A stretch of DNA of 64,000 nt, from assembly GCF_020023385.1 (NCBI RefSeq), contig NZ_JAIQCL010000007.1, forward strand, positions 62,001 to 126,000. Direction: 5' to 3'. The translations under genes and the position numbers were made by a program. Source of the DNA: Planococcus circulans (lineage in GTDB: Bacteria; Bacillota; Bacilli; Bacillales_A; Planococcaceae). Below, piece by piece: positions 31,287 to 39,297 of the stretch (positions within the stretch are counted from its first letter, which is position 1; each line of letters opens with the position of its first letter). The notes beneath the pieces were generated by a model, which searched no databases, was not told the origin of the DNA, and worked only from the letters and a program-made list of their open reading frames with translations.

Positions 31287-32306
31287 ATGAATACGAAATC
31301 AGCGATAACAGTAGGCGGTTTGAATTTCGAATGGAAGTTGGCTGAGGGCCGCTTTCTATTTGAAGGTCAGGAATCTGTTCTTTTTTGGACAGCATCAGCA
31401 ATGAAAATGTTTTTTGATTCGATAGAAGAGATTGCCGGAAAAGACGCAGCGTATGTTGTGCTGGAAACAACAGGGTTTCGCCAGGGGCTTGTAGTGGGAG
31501 AATATTTCCAAGGGATGAAAGGTGTCTCCGTCGCAGAGGCTGCTGAATTGATCACCAATACATACGCCTCAGCAGGATGGGGATTGGCGGCAATTAGAGA
31601 GCTAGATGAAGAGGAACATACACTTGAAGTGCACTTGAAAAACAGCTGGGAACACACAATCAATGTGGCGCAAGAGAAGGAGCGGGGCGGAAGTTTCTTG
31701 CCTGCCCATTACGCAGGAATTTTTTCATCACTGTTCAAGCAAAATATTTGGTATAAAGTCGTTCATTATCAATTGGATGGTTTTCCAGAAACTGTCGTTC
31801 AGTATTTTCCATCAGAAGAGACTATCGAAAAGAATATCCATCAATTGTCCCGTTTGAAAGAAGCGGAAAAAATCAATGAGCTTGAACGATTAGTGGATGA
31901 AAAAACAAAAGAACTGAATGAAATGATCAAAGAAATCTCCTCTCCGCTCATTCCGGTTCTTGAAGATATCGTCGTCGTTCCCTTGCTGGGGACTTATGAC
32001 GAGGCCCGTGCGGAAGAGCTGTTGGTGAAAACATTGCAGAACATGCCGAAACACAAAGCCAAGTACTTAATATTGGACTTGACGGGAATAAACACGAACT
32101 TTACACAGCATGCCGCAATGCTGATCGAGAAATTAGGCTCAACCGCATCGCTGATTGGTACACAAACCATTTTGGTGGGAATTTCAGCAGGAATGAGTAT
32201 GACCATTACAGACTCAGCCATCAACTTATCGAAATTCCAATGCTTCCAAACTTTGCAGCATGGCATCCATTATGCCCTGGCGCAAAACGGGAGAAGCATT
32301 ATGTAA
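31287..32306 (+). CDS. RsbR-like protein: N-terminal sensory domain plus C-terminal STAS domain
   Basis: This protein of about 339 residues ends in a STAS domain of the stressosome RsbR type (about residues 215-335: LIPVLEDIVVVPLLGTYDEARAEELL, KYLILDLTGINTNFTQHAAMLIE, IGTQTILVGISAGMSMT). The Thr in DLTG corresponds to a phosphorylated site of RsbR. A helical linker with ELERLVDEKTKELNEMIKEI precedes it. The first 190 residues are a separate sensor-like domain. Its ETTGFRQGLVVGEYFQGMKG recalls V4R/XylR-type ligand domains, though I am not sure. AAAGGAG favours ATG 31287 over the longer frame. The stop codon overlaps the first base of a repeat copy. Confidence 0.78.
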   Translation: MNTKSAITVGGLNFEWKLAEGRFLFEGQESVLFWTASAMKMFFDSIEEIAGKDAAYVVLETTGFRQGLVVGEYFQGMKGVSVAEAAELITNTYASAGWGLAAIRELDEEEHTLEVHLKNSWEHTINVAQEKERGGSFLPAHYAGIFSSLFKQNIWYKVVHYQLDGFPETVVQYFPSEETIEKNIHQLSRLKEAEKINELERLVDEKTKELNEMIKEISSPLIPVLEDIVVVPLLGTYDEARAEELLVKTLQNMPKHKAKYLILDLTGINTNFTQHAAMLIEKLGSTASLIGTQTILVGISAGMSMTITDSAINLSKFQCFQTLQHGIHYALAQNGRSIM

Positions 32307-32430
32307 GAAAAGCGCAAGCGCCCGTGTAGCTCTGCCGGGCATAAGACGCACTGGCGACGCGGCGTTACTTCAGCCGCACAGCCAACACGGCTTATGTCCC
32401 GAGGAGTTGGCCGATGAAGCTGGACAAAGA
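32306..32430 (+). repeat. Dispersed repeat, copy C1
   Basis: A 125-base copy starting at the last base of the STAS gene's stop codon. It is almost identical to C2. The left arm is of the AGCGCCC type, but the right end reads GGCCGATG, so the outer stem is not restored. Confidence 0.85.
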
Positions 32431-32555
32431 AGAAAAGCGCAAGCGCCGGTGTAGCTCTGCCGGGCATAAGACGCACTGGCGAAGCGGCGTTACTTCAGCC
32501 GCACAGCCAAAACGGCTTATGTCCCGAGGAGTTGGCCGATGAAGCTGGACAAAGA
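32431..32555 (+). repeat. Dispersed repeat, copy C2
   Basis: A tandem duplicate of C1 of the same length with only a few differences, indicating a recent duplication. Confidence 0.85.
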
Positions 32556-32594
32556 AGAAAAGCGCAAGCGCCTGTGTAGCTCTGCCGGGCATAA
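32556..32594 (+). repeat. Dispersed repeat, fragment C3
   Basis: Only the left 39 bases of a third tandem copy are present before unrelated sequence. Confidence 0.75.
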
Positions 32595-32632
32595 AATCCA
32601 AAGAAGAAACTGAAATTTTTAAACTCCAAATC

Positions 32633-32669
32633 AAAAGGCGTATTGGACCCAGTCCAATACGCCTTTTTT
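32633..32669. terminator. Bidirectional terminator before pepT end
   Basis: AAAGGCGTATTGGA and TCCAATACGCCTTT pair perfectly around CCCAG, with flanking A- and T-runs. It suits the leftward pepT gene and any rightward transcript leaving the STAS gene. Confidence 0.9.
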
Positions 32670-32682
32670 ATAAGATGCCAAC

Positions 32683-33900
32683 TTACTTGGCGGTTTTTAC
32701 AATTTCAATAATGACCTGTGTGGCTTTTTCCATGTTTTCAGCAGAGATGAATTCGTATTTTCCGTGGTAGTTTTCACCGCCTGTGAAAATATTCGGTGTG
32801 GGCAATCCCATATAAGATAATTGAGAACCATCCGTACCGCCGCGCACGGGAACGATATTCGGTTCTATTCCCAAGGTGTTCATCGCACGCTCTGCAGTGT
32901 CGACGATTTCCATAACTGGTTCAATCTTTTCGCGCATATTATAGTATTGGTCTTCGATTTCCAAGTGGACAGCCTGTTCGCCGTACTGCTGCTGGAGTTT
33001 CTCGGCAACCGCCTGCATATGCCGCTTTTTATCTTCGAATTTCGCTTTATCGAAATCACGGATGATATAGGTCAATTCCGCCGTTTCAATGTTGCCGTTA
33101 AAGTTGTTCAAATGGATGAAGCCTTCATACCCCTCTGTCTGTTCAGGCACTTCGTCCTTTGGCATTTCCTCCTGGAATTGAATGGCGACCGTTTGGGCAT
33201 TGACCATTTTGTCTTTTGCTGAGCCTGGATGCACGCTCTTGCCTTGAACGGTTAGTTTGCCGCTGGCTGCGTTAAAGCTTTCATACTGCAATTCGCCAAG
33301 AGGGCCGCCGTCCATGGTATAGGCATACTCAGCGCCAAAGCGTTCAACATCGAATTTATGGGGGCCGCGGCCGATTTCTTCGTCCGGTGTAAACGCCACA
33401 CGAATTTTTCCATGTTCGATTTCGGGATGTGCATTCAAATATTCCATGGCTGTCATGATTTCGGCGATACCGGCTTTATTGTCTGCCCCAAGAAGTGTTG
33501 TGCCGTCTGTGGTAATCAGGGTATGACCTGCATAATTTTTCAAGGCAGGAAAATCCGACACAGTCATTGTGATGCTGTCATTCAACGGGATATCCTGTCC
33601 GTCATAATTGTCGATGCGCTTTGGGTTCACGTTCTTACCGGTAAAGTCTGTTGCGGTATCGACGTGCGCCAGGAAACCGATTACCGGGATATCCCGTTCG
33701 GTAGTGGCTGGCAGTGTACCGAATAGATACCCCGCGTCGTCCATGCCGACATCCGTCAGGCCGATAGCCTTCATTTCCTGTTCCAATTCACGCAACAAGT
33801 CCCATTGTCCCGCTGTAGAAGGTGTATTTTCACTATTTGCATCAGATTGCGTATCGATTTTTGCATAACGGACAAGCCGTTCGATTAACGTCTCTAACAT
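32683..33900 (-). CDS. pepT: Peptidase T (tripeptide aminopeptidase)
   Basis: The 405-residue M20B metallopeptidase removes N-terminal residues from tripeptides in the cytosol. Two-zinc site motifs are clear: [42 protein letters not shown] and [12 protein letters not shown]. The C-terminal [23 protein letters not shown] is diagnostic for PepT. A GGGGGATT ribosome binding site precedes the ATG. A 150-base element with 16-bp inverted ends lies immediately upstream, 23 bases before the start codon, so the pepT promoter lies in or beyond it. Confidence 0.95.
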   Translation of the reverse strand: MLETLIERLVRYAKIDTQSDANSENTPSTAGQWDLLRELEQEMKAIGLTDVGMDDAGYLFGTLPATTERDIPVIGFLAHVDTATDFTGKNVNPKRIDNYDGQDIPLNDSITMTVSDFPALKNYAGHTLITTDGTTLLGADNKAGIAEIMTAMEYLNAHPEIEHGKIRVAFTPDEEIGRGPHKFDVERFGAEYAYTMDGGPLGELQYESFNAASGKLTVQGKSVHPGSAKDKMVNAQTVAIQFQEEMPKDEVPEQTEGYEGFIHLNNFNGNIETAELTYIIRDFDKAKFEDKKRHMQAVAEKLQQQYGEQAVHLEIEDQYYNMREKIEPVMEIVDTAERAMNTLGIEPNIVPVRGGTDGSQLSYMGLPTPNIFTGGENYHGKYEFISAENMEKATQVIIEIVKTAK

Positions 33901-33923
33901 ATGTAATCCCCCTTGAATTCGTT

Positions 33924-34073
33924 CTATATAAGTTGAACTTTAGCATCATATATACGCCGCACCGGCACTAAGAGATTATCTAACTAACCCGGTGTAAGTT
34001 CATAGATTTTCACTAATTTCCTGATCGACTTGCGGCCTATGGACTATGAAACGCATCAGTTCAACTTATATAG
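33924..34073. repeat. MITE-like element with perfect 16-bp terminal inverted repeats
   Basis: CTATATAAGTTGAACT (33924-33939) and its exact complement AGTTCAACTTATATAG (34058-34073) bound 150 non-coding bases upstream of pepT. An internal CACCGG/CCGGTG pairing lies in the middle. Similar end sequences occur upstream of the MhqD-like gene (around 8036-8160) and of the phosphoesterase gene (52566-52581, 14 of 16 bases). No clear target-site duplication is visible. Confidence 0.6.
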
Positions 34074-34116
34074 TAGTATTTTAGCACGAAGCAGGAAAAT
34101 GATGAAAATTCCAGTT

Positions 34117-34147
34117 TAAAAAAACGATGCCCGGGTTAGGGCATCGC
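34117..34147 (-). terminator. Terminator of the met operon
   Basis: On the minus strand CGATGCCC and GGGCATCG form a stem after the M20 hydrolase stop region, followed by seven T. Confidence 0.85.
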
Positions 34148-34151
34148 TTCA

Positions 34152-35357
34152 TCAATTTTGCTGTTTTGCTTTAACCGCATCGGCATGTGCGGCTTTTACT
34201 CGTTCCAGAAGCTCAGGTTCTGTCAGCAGGCGGTAACCGGTAGTGGCCAAGGCTTTGGCGCCTTTAATCAACGCATCATTGCCTTTCACTGATTTTGCGG
34301 CTTCGCGGAATTCGGCAGTATGGGCAACCAGACTTTCCGGACCGATTTTGATATACCCATGGGCAGTGGGTACTTCATAGCTGATATTGCCGGCATCTGT
34401 AGAGCCGAGGCCGGAGATGCGGGAATCAGCCACTGTTTCACCCAATGATTCAAGTTCGCTGCGGACAACGGCATCCAATGCTGGGGTGATGACCAAATCA
34501 CGCACTTCATTCTGAAAGCGTTCGATTTTCACTGTCGCGCCAGTTGCAAGAGCAGCGCCTTCCGCAATAGCCCGAATTTTGCGGGCAGTATCGGATGTTT
34601 TCTTCCATGAATCTCCGCGGATATAGAAACGGGCAGAAGCGTATTCCGGAATGATATTCGGCGCATCGCCTCCATGAGTGATGATTCCATGAACCCGGGC
34701 ATCCGATGGCAATTGCTGGCGCAGGGCATTGATGCTGTTGAACAGCTGCAGAACGGCATCCAAGGCATTGATGCCTTCTTCAGGAGATCCTGCCGCATGC
34801 GCTGGTTTTCCGTAAAAGTGAAATTCCAAAGGTTCGACCGCAAGAGAAGGTCCGGTGACAGCTGAATTTCCGGAAGGATGAAGCATCAACGCGGCGTCAA
34901 TGCCTTCAAGCAACCCATGTTTAACAAAGCTGCCTTTGGCACTGCCATTCGGCCCTCCTTCTTCTGCAGGAGTTCCCAGGACGACCACGCGTCCGCCTGT
35001 TGAGTCTAAAGTTTCCGCCAATGCGATGGCCGCAGCAACGCTGGTTGTTCCAATGATATTGTGGCCGCAGGCATGGCCAATTCCGGGAAGTGCATCATAC
35101 TCGGCAAGATAAGCAATTGTCGGTCCAGGACGGGCGCTTTCTTTGCTGGCAAAAAAAGAGGTGTAATGGCCGGCGACACTTTTGTCAACCTGAAACCCAG
35201 CTTCTTCAAGCCGTTTGATCAATAAAGAACTGGCGAAAATCTCTTGGTTGCCGATTTCCGGGTTTGCGTGGATCGCCTGGCTTGTTTCAATATAGGTTTC
35301 GCTCCGGGAATCGATGGACTGGGAAATGGACTGGGCTGCTTCCTTGATAAATGTCAT
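34152..35357 (-). CDS. M20-family amidohydrolase (PepD/AbgB-like) in the met operon
   Basis: The 401-residue M20D metallohydrolase has the motifs HANPEIGNQE, YLAEYDALPGIGHACGHNIIG, LGTPAEEGGPNGSAK and KPAHAAGSPEEGINALDA, which carry the metal ligands and the dimerisation-domain histidine. Such enzymes cleave N-acyl amino acids, aminobenzoyl-glutamate or dipeptides. It is the last gene after metN, metI and metQ, starting 27 bases from metQ without a terminator. It is therefore under the SAM riboswitch at 38004-38181. This suggests release of methionine or another sulfur amino acid from an acylated or peptide form, but the substrate is an inference. Confidence 0.85.
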   Translation of the reverse strand: MTFIKEAAQSISQSIDSRSETYIETSQAIHANPEIGNQEIFASSLLIKRLEEAGFQVDKSVAGHYTSFFASKESARPGPTIAYLAEYDALPGIGHACGHNIIGTTSVAAAIALAETLDSTGGRVVVLGTPAEEGGPNGSAKGSFVKHGLLEGIDAALMLHPSGNSAVTGPSLAVEPLEFHFYGKPAHAAGSPEEGINALDAVLQLFNSINALRQQLPSDARVHGIITHGGDAPNIIPEYASARFYIRGDSWKKTSDTARKIRAIAEGAALATGATVKIERFQNEVRDLVITPALDAVVRSELESLGETVADSRISGLGSTDAGNISYEVPTAHGYIKIGPESLVAHTAEFREAAKSVKGNDALIKGAKALATTGYRLLTEPELLERVKAAHADAVKAKQQN

Positions 35358-35384
35358 TGGAACTCCTCCTAAGTTGAATTTGTT

Positions 35385-36218
35385 TTATTGGTAATCGACC
35401 AGTTCGTCAACTGTCACAACGGTAGGGATTTGACCACCTTTTGTATGTTCGATGATAAATTCAGCAGTGTCTTCTTCTTGATATAATTCAACGATTTTCA
35501 GGTAGGCTTCATTATCTGCCTCTTCAGCGTTTGCGGCAATCAAGTTGATATAAGGTTTCGCTGTTTCGCTTTCACGGGCAATCGGATCATCAGTCGGATT
35601 CAAGCCAGCATCCACTGCAACGCCGTTGTTGATGACCGAACCGGCAACATCTGGCATAGCGCGCGGCGTATGGCCGGATACCATCGGCATAATTTCAATG
35701 TTTTTTGGATTCTCGATAATGTCTTCTGCTGTGCCAGTAAGTCCGGCATCTTCAGAGAGCGTGATCAGTCCGGCTTCATCGAGCAATAGAAGGGCACGCC
35801 CCATGTTGGTCGCTTCATTCGGCATTGCGATTTGTGAACCTTCGGGAATTTCATCGATGGATTCATATTTATCGGAATATAAGCCCATCGGTGCAATGAC
35901 GGTAGAACCGATCGGTACGATATCGATGTCGTGCTCTGTAACAAATTCATCGAAATAAGAAATGGTCTGAAAAGCATTCAAGTCGAGTTCGCCTTCGGCA
36001 AGCGCCAAGTTTGGTGCCACATAATCAGAGAACGTTTGGATTTCGAGGTCGATGCCTTCTTTTTCGGCTTTTTCGCCAATATAATCCCAGATGGTTGTAT
36101 CGGAACCGCTGATGCCAAGTGTCACTTTCGTGTTGCCATCGGAACTGCTGTCGTCTCCGCAGGCTGCCAAAAGTAAGCCAGATAGTGAAAGTAATGCTGT
36201 CGCTGTAAGTTTTTTCAT
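35385..36218 (-). CDS. metQ: Methionine ABC transporter substrate-binding lipoprotein
   Basis: The 277-residue lipoprotein begins MKKLTATALLSLSGLLLAAC with lipobox LAAC and Cys20, so it should be anchored outside the cell membrane. The NlpA/MetQ fold is clear: LGISGSDTTIWDYIGEKAEKEGI, LAEGELDLNAFQTISYFDEF and IALPNEATNMGRALLLL-like IAMPNEATNMGRALLLLDEAG. It captures methionine for import by MetN and MetI, whose genes lie just upstream in the same operon. GGAGGAATTAC precedes the ATG. Confidence 0.95.
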   Translation of the reverse strand: MKKLTATALLSLSGLLLAACGDDSSSDGNTKVTLGISGSDTTIWDYIGEKAEKEGIDLEIQTFSDYVAPNLALAEGELDLNAFQTISYFDEFVTEHDIDIVPIGSTVIAPMGLYSDKYESIDEIPEGSQIAMPNEATNMGRALLLLDEAGLITLSEDAGLTGTAEDIIENPKNIEIMPMVSGHTPRAMPDVAGSVINNGVAVDAGLNPTDDPIARESETAKPYINLIAANAEEADNEAYLKIVELYQEEDTAEFIIEHTKGGQIPTVVTVDELVDYQ

Positions 36219-36257
36219 GAGTAATTCCTCCAGTTTTTTCTATGGTGTTTTTATTTT

Positions 36258-36908
36258 TTAGTTACGCCGTACCGTTCTTGACAATACATTTCCAAGGGAT
36301 TGAACACCCTGCACCAGCACGACAAGAATCGCTACGGTAATGAACATGACGAGCGTATCGAAACGCTGATAGCCGTAAGTGATGGCCAAGTCGCCAAGCC
36401 CACCGCCTCCGATGGCGCCTGCCATGGCGGATGCACCGATCAAGCCGACCACTGCTATCGTCAATGCGAGAACCAAAGAGCTTAAAGCCTCGGGAATCAG
36501 GAAGCGGAAAATGATCTGCATCGGCGTGGCGCCCATCGCCTGAGCCGCTTCAATAACGCCTTTATCAACTTCCAATAAGGAGTTTTCAATCAGCCGTGCA
36601 ATGTAGGGCCCGGCGTAAAAGACCAGTGGGACGATGGCGGCTGCGGTTCCGATGGACGTACCGACAATCAGGCGGGTCAATGGAATGATGGCAACCATTA
36701 AAATGATGAACGGAACCGAGCGGAAAATATTGATGACGATATTCAACACTTTGGAGACCGGTTCATTTTCCAGCAAATGGCCTTTGCGGGTGACCACCAG
36801 CAGGATGCCGAGCGGAAAGCCGATCAAAAGGGAAAAGCTGAATGCTGCGCCGGTCATGTAAATGGTTTCCCATAGAGCTTCTATGATTTGTTCGTAGTTA
36901 ACTGACAT
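36258..36908 (-). CDS. metI: Methionine ABC transporter permease
   Basis: The 216-residue protein has about five membrane segments and the MetI signature: ALWETIYMTGAAFSFSLLIGFPLG, then NIFRSVPFIILMVAIIPLTRLIVG. The binding-protein-dependent permease loop EAAQAMGATPMQIIFRFLIPEALSS contacts the ATPase. Its start overlaps the end of metN by 11 bases, which implies translational coupling, and metQ follows 39 bases later. Confidence 0.95.
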   Translation of the reverse strand: MSVNYEQIIEALWETIYMTGAAFSFSLLIGFPLGILLVVTRKGHLLENEPVSKVLNIVINIFRSVPFIILMVAIIPLTRLIVGTSIGTAAAIVPLVFYAGPYIARLIENSLLEVDKGVIEAAQAMGATPMQIIFRFLIPEALSSLVLALTIAVVGLIGASAMAGAIGGGGLGDLAITYGYQRFDTLVMFITVAILVVLVQGVQSLGNVLSRTVRRN

Positions 36909-37929
36909 AATTATTGACCTCCTCTATGTGGATATCGCTTTCTCGGATGGAGGACAAAGCCAATTCGATTTCACTGGGCTCGCCGGAAAATTCCACGATC
37001 AGGTTGCCATACGGGACGCCCTGCAGCTCAGTGATATTGCCGAACAGCACATTCAAGTCAACTTTGAAATCGCGTGATACTCGGGACATGAACGGTTTGC
37101 CGACGGAAGTGCCGGTAAACTGGAGGCGGTAGATGGCATTATCGCTTTCGGCTGCCTGAATTTGTGCCAGCAGCGAATCAGGAAGTTCGTCGTTCATGAC
37201 GGAGCGGACAAACCGTTTGGTGGTTGGTTGCTGCGGATTCGAGAAAATATCGAAGACGCTGCCTTGCTCGATCACTTTCCCTGCTTCAAGCACAGCCACC
37301 TTGTCGCAGATTTCGCGGATGACGCCCATTTCGTGAGTGATGAGCAGAATGGTGATGTTGTATTCTTTATTGATTTTGCGAAGCAAGTCCAAAATCGATT
37401 TAGTCGTTTGCGGATCAAGTGCCGAAGTCGCTTCGTCGCATAGCAGAACAGATGGATTAGTGGCGAGCGCCCGGGCAATACCGATCCGTTGTTTTTGTCC
37501 GCCTGACAGCTGATCGGGGTATTTCTGTGCCTGGTCTGCAAGGCCGACAAAGTCGAGCAGGTCGGTTACCTGTTTTTCAATATCTGCTTTTGGTGTCTTA
37601 GCAAGCAAGAGCGGCATAGCGACGTTATGGTAAACCGTTTTTGAATTCAGCAAGTTGAAATGCTGGAAAATCATGCCGATATCTTTTCGGGTGGTGCGGA
37701 TCTCTTTGCTGGATAAAGTGGATATATCTTTTCCTTGAATCAATACGCGTCCTGCAGAAGGACGTTCGAGCAGATTCACGGTGCGGATCAAAGAACTTTT
37801 TCCGGCTCCGCTAAAGCCGATGACTCCAAAAATTTCGCCGGTTTCGACGGTCAGGTCAATGCCGTTCAAGGCATGGATTTCCTGTTTTCCTGATTGATAG
37901 GTCTTGGCGACGCCTTCGAATTGAATCAT
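36898..37929 (-). CDS. metN: Methionine ABC transporter ATP-binding protein
   Basis: The 343-residue ATPase has Walker A GFSGAGKSS, Q-loop FQHFNLLNSKTV, signature LSGGQKQRIGIARAL, Walker B VLLCDEATSALDP and H-loop LLITHEMG. The extra C-terminal NIL domain (from about residue 265, IYRLQFTGTSVGKPF) senses intracellular methionine and inhibits transport in known MetN proteins. It is the first gene of the operon metN-metI-metQ-hydrolase and follows a SAM-I riboswitch. GGAGGTTCAATCACC precedes the ATG. Confidence 0.96.
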   Translation of the reverse strand: MIQFEGVAKTYQSGKQEIHALNGIDLTVETGEIFGVIGFSGAGKSSLIRTVNLLERPSAGRVLIQGKDISTLSSKEIRTTRKDIGMIFQHFNLLNSKTVYHNVAMPLLLAKTPKADIEKQVTDLLDFVGLADQAQKYPDQLSGGQKQRIGIARALATNPSVLLCDEATSALDPQTTKSILDLLRKINKEYNITILLITHEMGVIREICDKVAVLEAGKVIEQGSVFDIFSNPQQPTTKRFVRSVMNDELPDSLLAQIQAAESDNAIYRLQFTGTSVGKPFMSRVSRDFKVDLNVLFGNITELQGVPYGNLIVEFSGEPSEIELALSSIRESDIHIEEVNNYVS

Positions 37930-38003
37930 GGTGATTGAACCTCCTCATGCTGTAATGGGTCTTATCAAATCGATGGAGTCTCACATTCTCCTGAGATAAT
38001 GGA

Positions 38004-38181
38004 CAAAAAAGAGCCTTCTTTTTTCTTATCCATAAGAAAAAAGAAGGCTCCAGTTGAAACCATCTAATTCTCATCTTCCAAATGCGTTAACGGCATTTGC
38101 AGGAGTTGGCACAGTTTTTGCGGTTAAACAAATCTGCTGCCGAAACGTCTCAGGGCCTGTCCCTCGGTTTCTCTTGATAAG
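38004..38181 (-). promoter_or_regulatory. SAM-I (S-box) riboswitch controlling the metNIQ operon
   Basis: Read on the minus strand, the aptamer runs from CTTATCAAGAG (38181-38171) through GAGGGACAGGCCC and TGCCAACTCCTGCA to GAAGATGAGA near 38068. These blocks match the S-box consensus in order. A strong terminator follows: GAGCCTTCTTTTTTCTTAT (38011-38029) pairs with 38031-38050, and then a T-run. Bound S-adenosylmethionine should stabilise the terminator and shut off the operon. Confidence 0.95.
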
Positions 38182-38214
38182 AAAGTGATGTATGCTATTC
38201 GATTCGTGATTCTT

Positions 38215-38243
38215 ACTTTATGGTGAAATAACAAAAATGTCAA
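38215..38243 (-). promoter_or_regulatory. SigA promoter of the metNIQ operon
   Basis: On the minus strand TTGACA (38243-38238), a 17-base spacer and TAAAGT (38220-38215) precede the riboswitch by about 35 bases. Confidence 0.75.
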
Positions 38244-38304
38244 GAAGAATTATGATATTTATTTCACAATCTTTTACATGAAAGCAATAATTAGTTTAAC
38301 TCCT

Positions 38305-38949
38305 TTACTTTACAGGGGTTGATGGCTTCTTCTTAAAGATGGAGGATACTTTGCTCTCGCTTCCATTCTTTATTCGAATAATGTTTTCGCTATGCTTCCA
38401 TACCGCCATTGCGAATAAAGCCAAGGCTGTCAGCAATGGCCATGGTCCAACAGCAGGACCGAAAGCAATCATAAAATAAACCGCGTAAAGCACTAGTACG
38501 CCAATGACCAAATAATCGGTGGCGAGCGAAACGCCGATGAGCAAGAGCAGTCCGACCAGTCCAAGTTTCCAATCGAGGGCCAGCATGACGCCAATTACAG
38601 AAGCCGTGCCTTTGCCGCCATTGAAATTCATATAGAACGGAAAGTTATGGCCGAAAATTACGCCGGCACCTGCGATGAATAGCAAAGTCCAGATCATTTC
38701 AGAAGAAAGACTGCTGGAATCCAGCAAAAGGCGTAAGCCTGCAACAGCAGCAAAGCCTTTGGAAATATCGATGAAAGCGACAAGCAAACCATATTTCCAT
38801 CCCAGTACGATGGCTGCATTGGAAGCCCCGGAATTTTTTACACCTTCTTTTTTGACGTTGACCCCTGATAGAGCCTGAGCTGCAAGAGATCCATGAAAAC
38901 AGCCGATTACATAGCAAATAATAAATAATAGCAACATCCAGATAAACAT
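38305..38949 (-). CDS. PlsY-family acyl-phosphate:glycerol-3-phosphate acyltransferase-like protein
   Basis: The 214-residue protein has about six membrane segments and the second PlsY motif is intact (GHNFPFYMNFNGGKGTA), as is the third (KHSENIIRIKNGSES). The first motif is changed. Where PlsY has arginine and serine before a GATN sequence (pattern R-E-H-G-S-G-N), this protein reads KKEGVKNSGASN, lacking both. It may be a divergent paralogue with altered activity and not the essential PlsY itself. The ATG has GAGGAGG upstream on the minus strand. It lies between two SAM-riboswitch operons but is not within either. Confidence 0.78.
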   Translation of the reverse strand: MFIWMLLLFIICYVIGCFHGSLAAQALSGVNVKKEGVKNSGASNAAIVLGWKYGLLVAFIDISKGFAAVAGLRLLLDSSSLSSEMIWTLLFIAGAGVIFGHNFPFYMNFNGGKGTASVIGVMLALDWKLGLVGLLLLIGVSLATDYLVIGVLVLYAVYFMIAFGPAVGPWPLLTALALFAMAVWKHSENIIRIKNGSESKVSSIFKKKPSTPVK

Positions 38950-39022
38950 GCCAATTCCTCCTCTACCTTAAAAGATAACGTTTGAAACAGAACGAGGTTT
39001 CAAAATTTTTTGACTAATGGAC

Positions 39023-39051
39023 TTGACAAATCGCGCTGAAATTTTTATACT
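39023..39051 (+). promoter_or_regulatory. SigA promoter of metY-metX
   Basis: TTGACA (39023-39028), a 17-base spacer and TATACT (39046-39051) form a near-consensus promoter ahead of the riboswitch. Confidence 0.85.
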
Positions 39052-39081
39052 TCTCAACAAGATGAAAAACCAAATCAAATA

Positions 39082-39248
39082 CTCTTATCAAGAGTGGCGG
39101 AGGGATAGGCCCTGCGATGCCCGGCAACCAACAGACGCACATGTCTGGAAAGGTGCTAATTCCTACAGGATCGAACGACTGATTCTGACAGATGAGAGGA
39201 GGAAACTCCGTAATTTACGGCCCTCTTCTTAGCGAAGGGGGCTTTTTG
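39082..39248 (+). promoter_or_regulatory. SAM-I (S-box) riboswitch controlling metY-metX
   Basis: The aptamer begins CTCTTATCAAGAG (39082), continues GGAGGGATAGGCCCTGCGATGCC, CGGCAACC and GTGCTAATTCCTAC, and ends in CAGATGAGAGG near 39200. A terminator hairpin (GCCCTCTTC with GAAGGGGGC, 39220-39242) and TTTTT follow. It should terminate transcription when S-adenosylmethionine is plentiful. Confidence 0.96.
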
Positions 39249-39297
39249 CTGCTTTCTTTGACCGTTATGGATCAATAAAAAACAGGGGGAATGGAAA

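Noticed and set aside
32306..32594. Tandem 125-bp repeats considered as a CRISPR array
   Set aside because: Units are too long, directly abutting, without unique spacers, and no cas gene is present.
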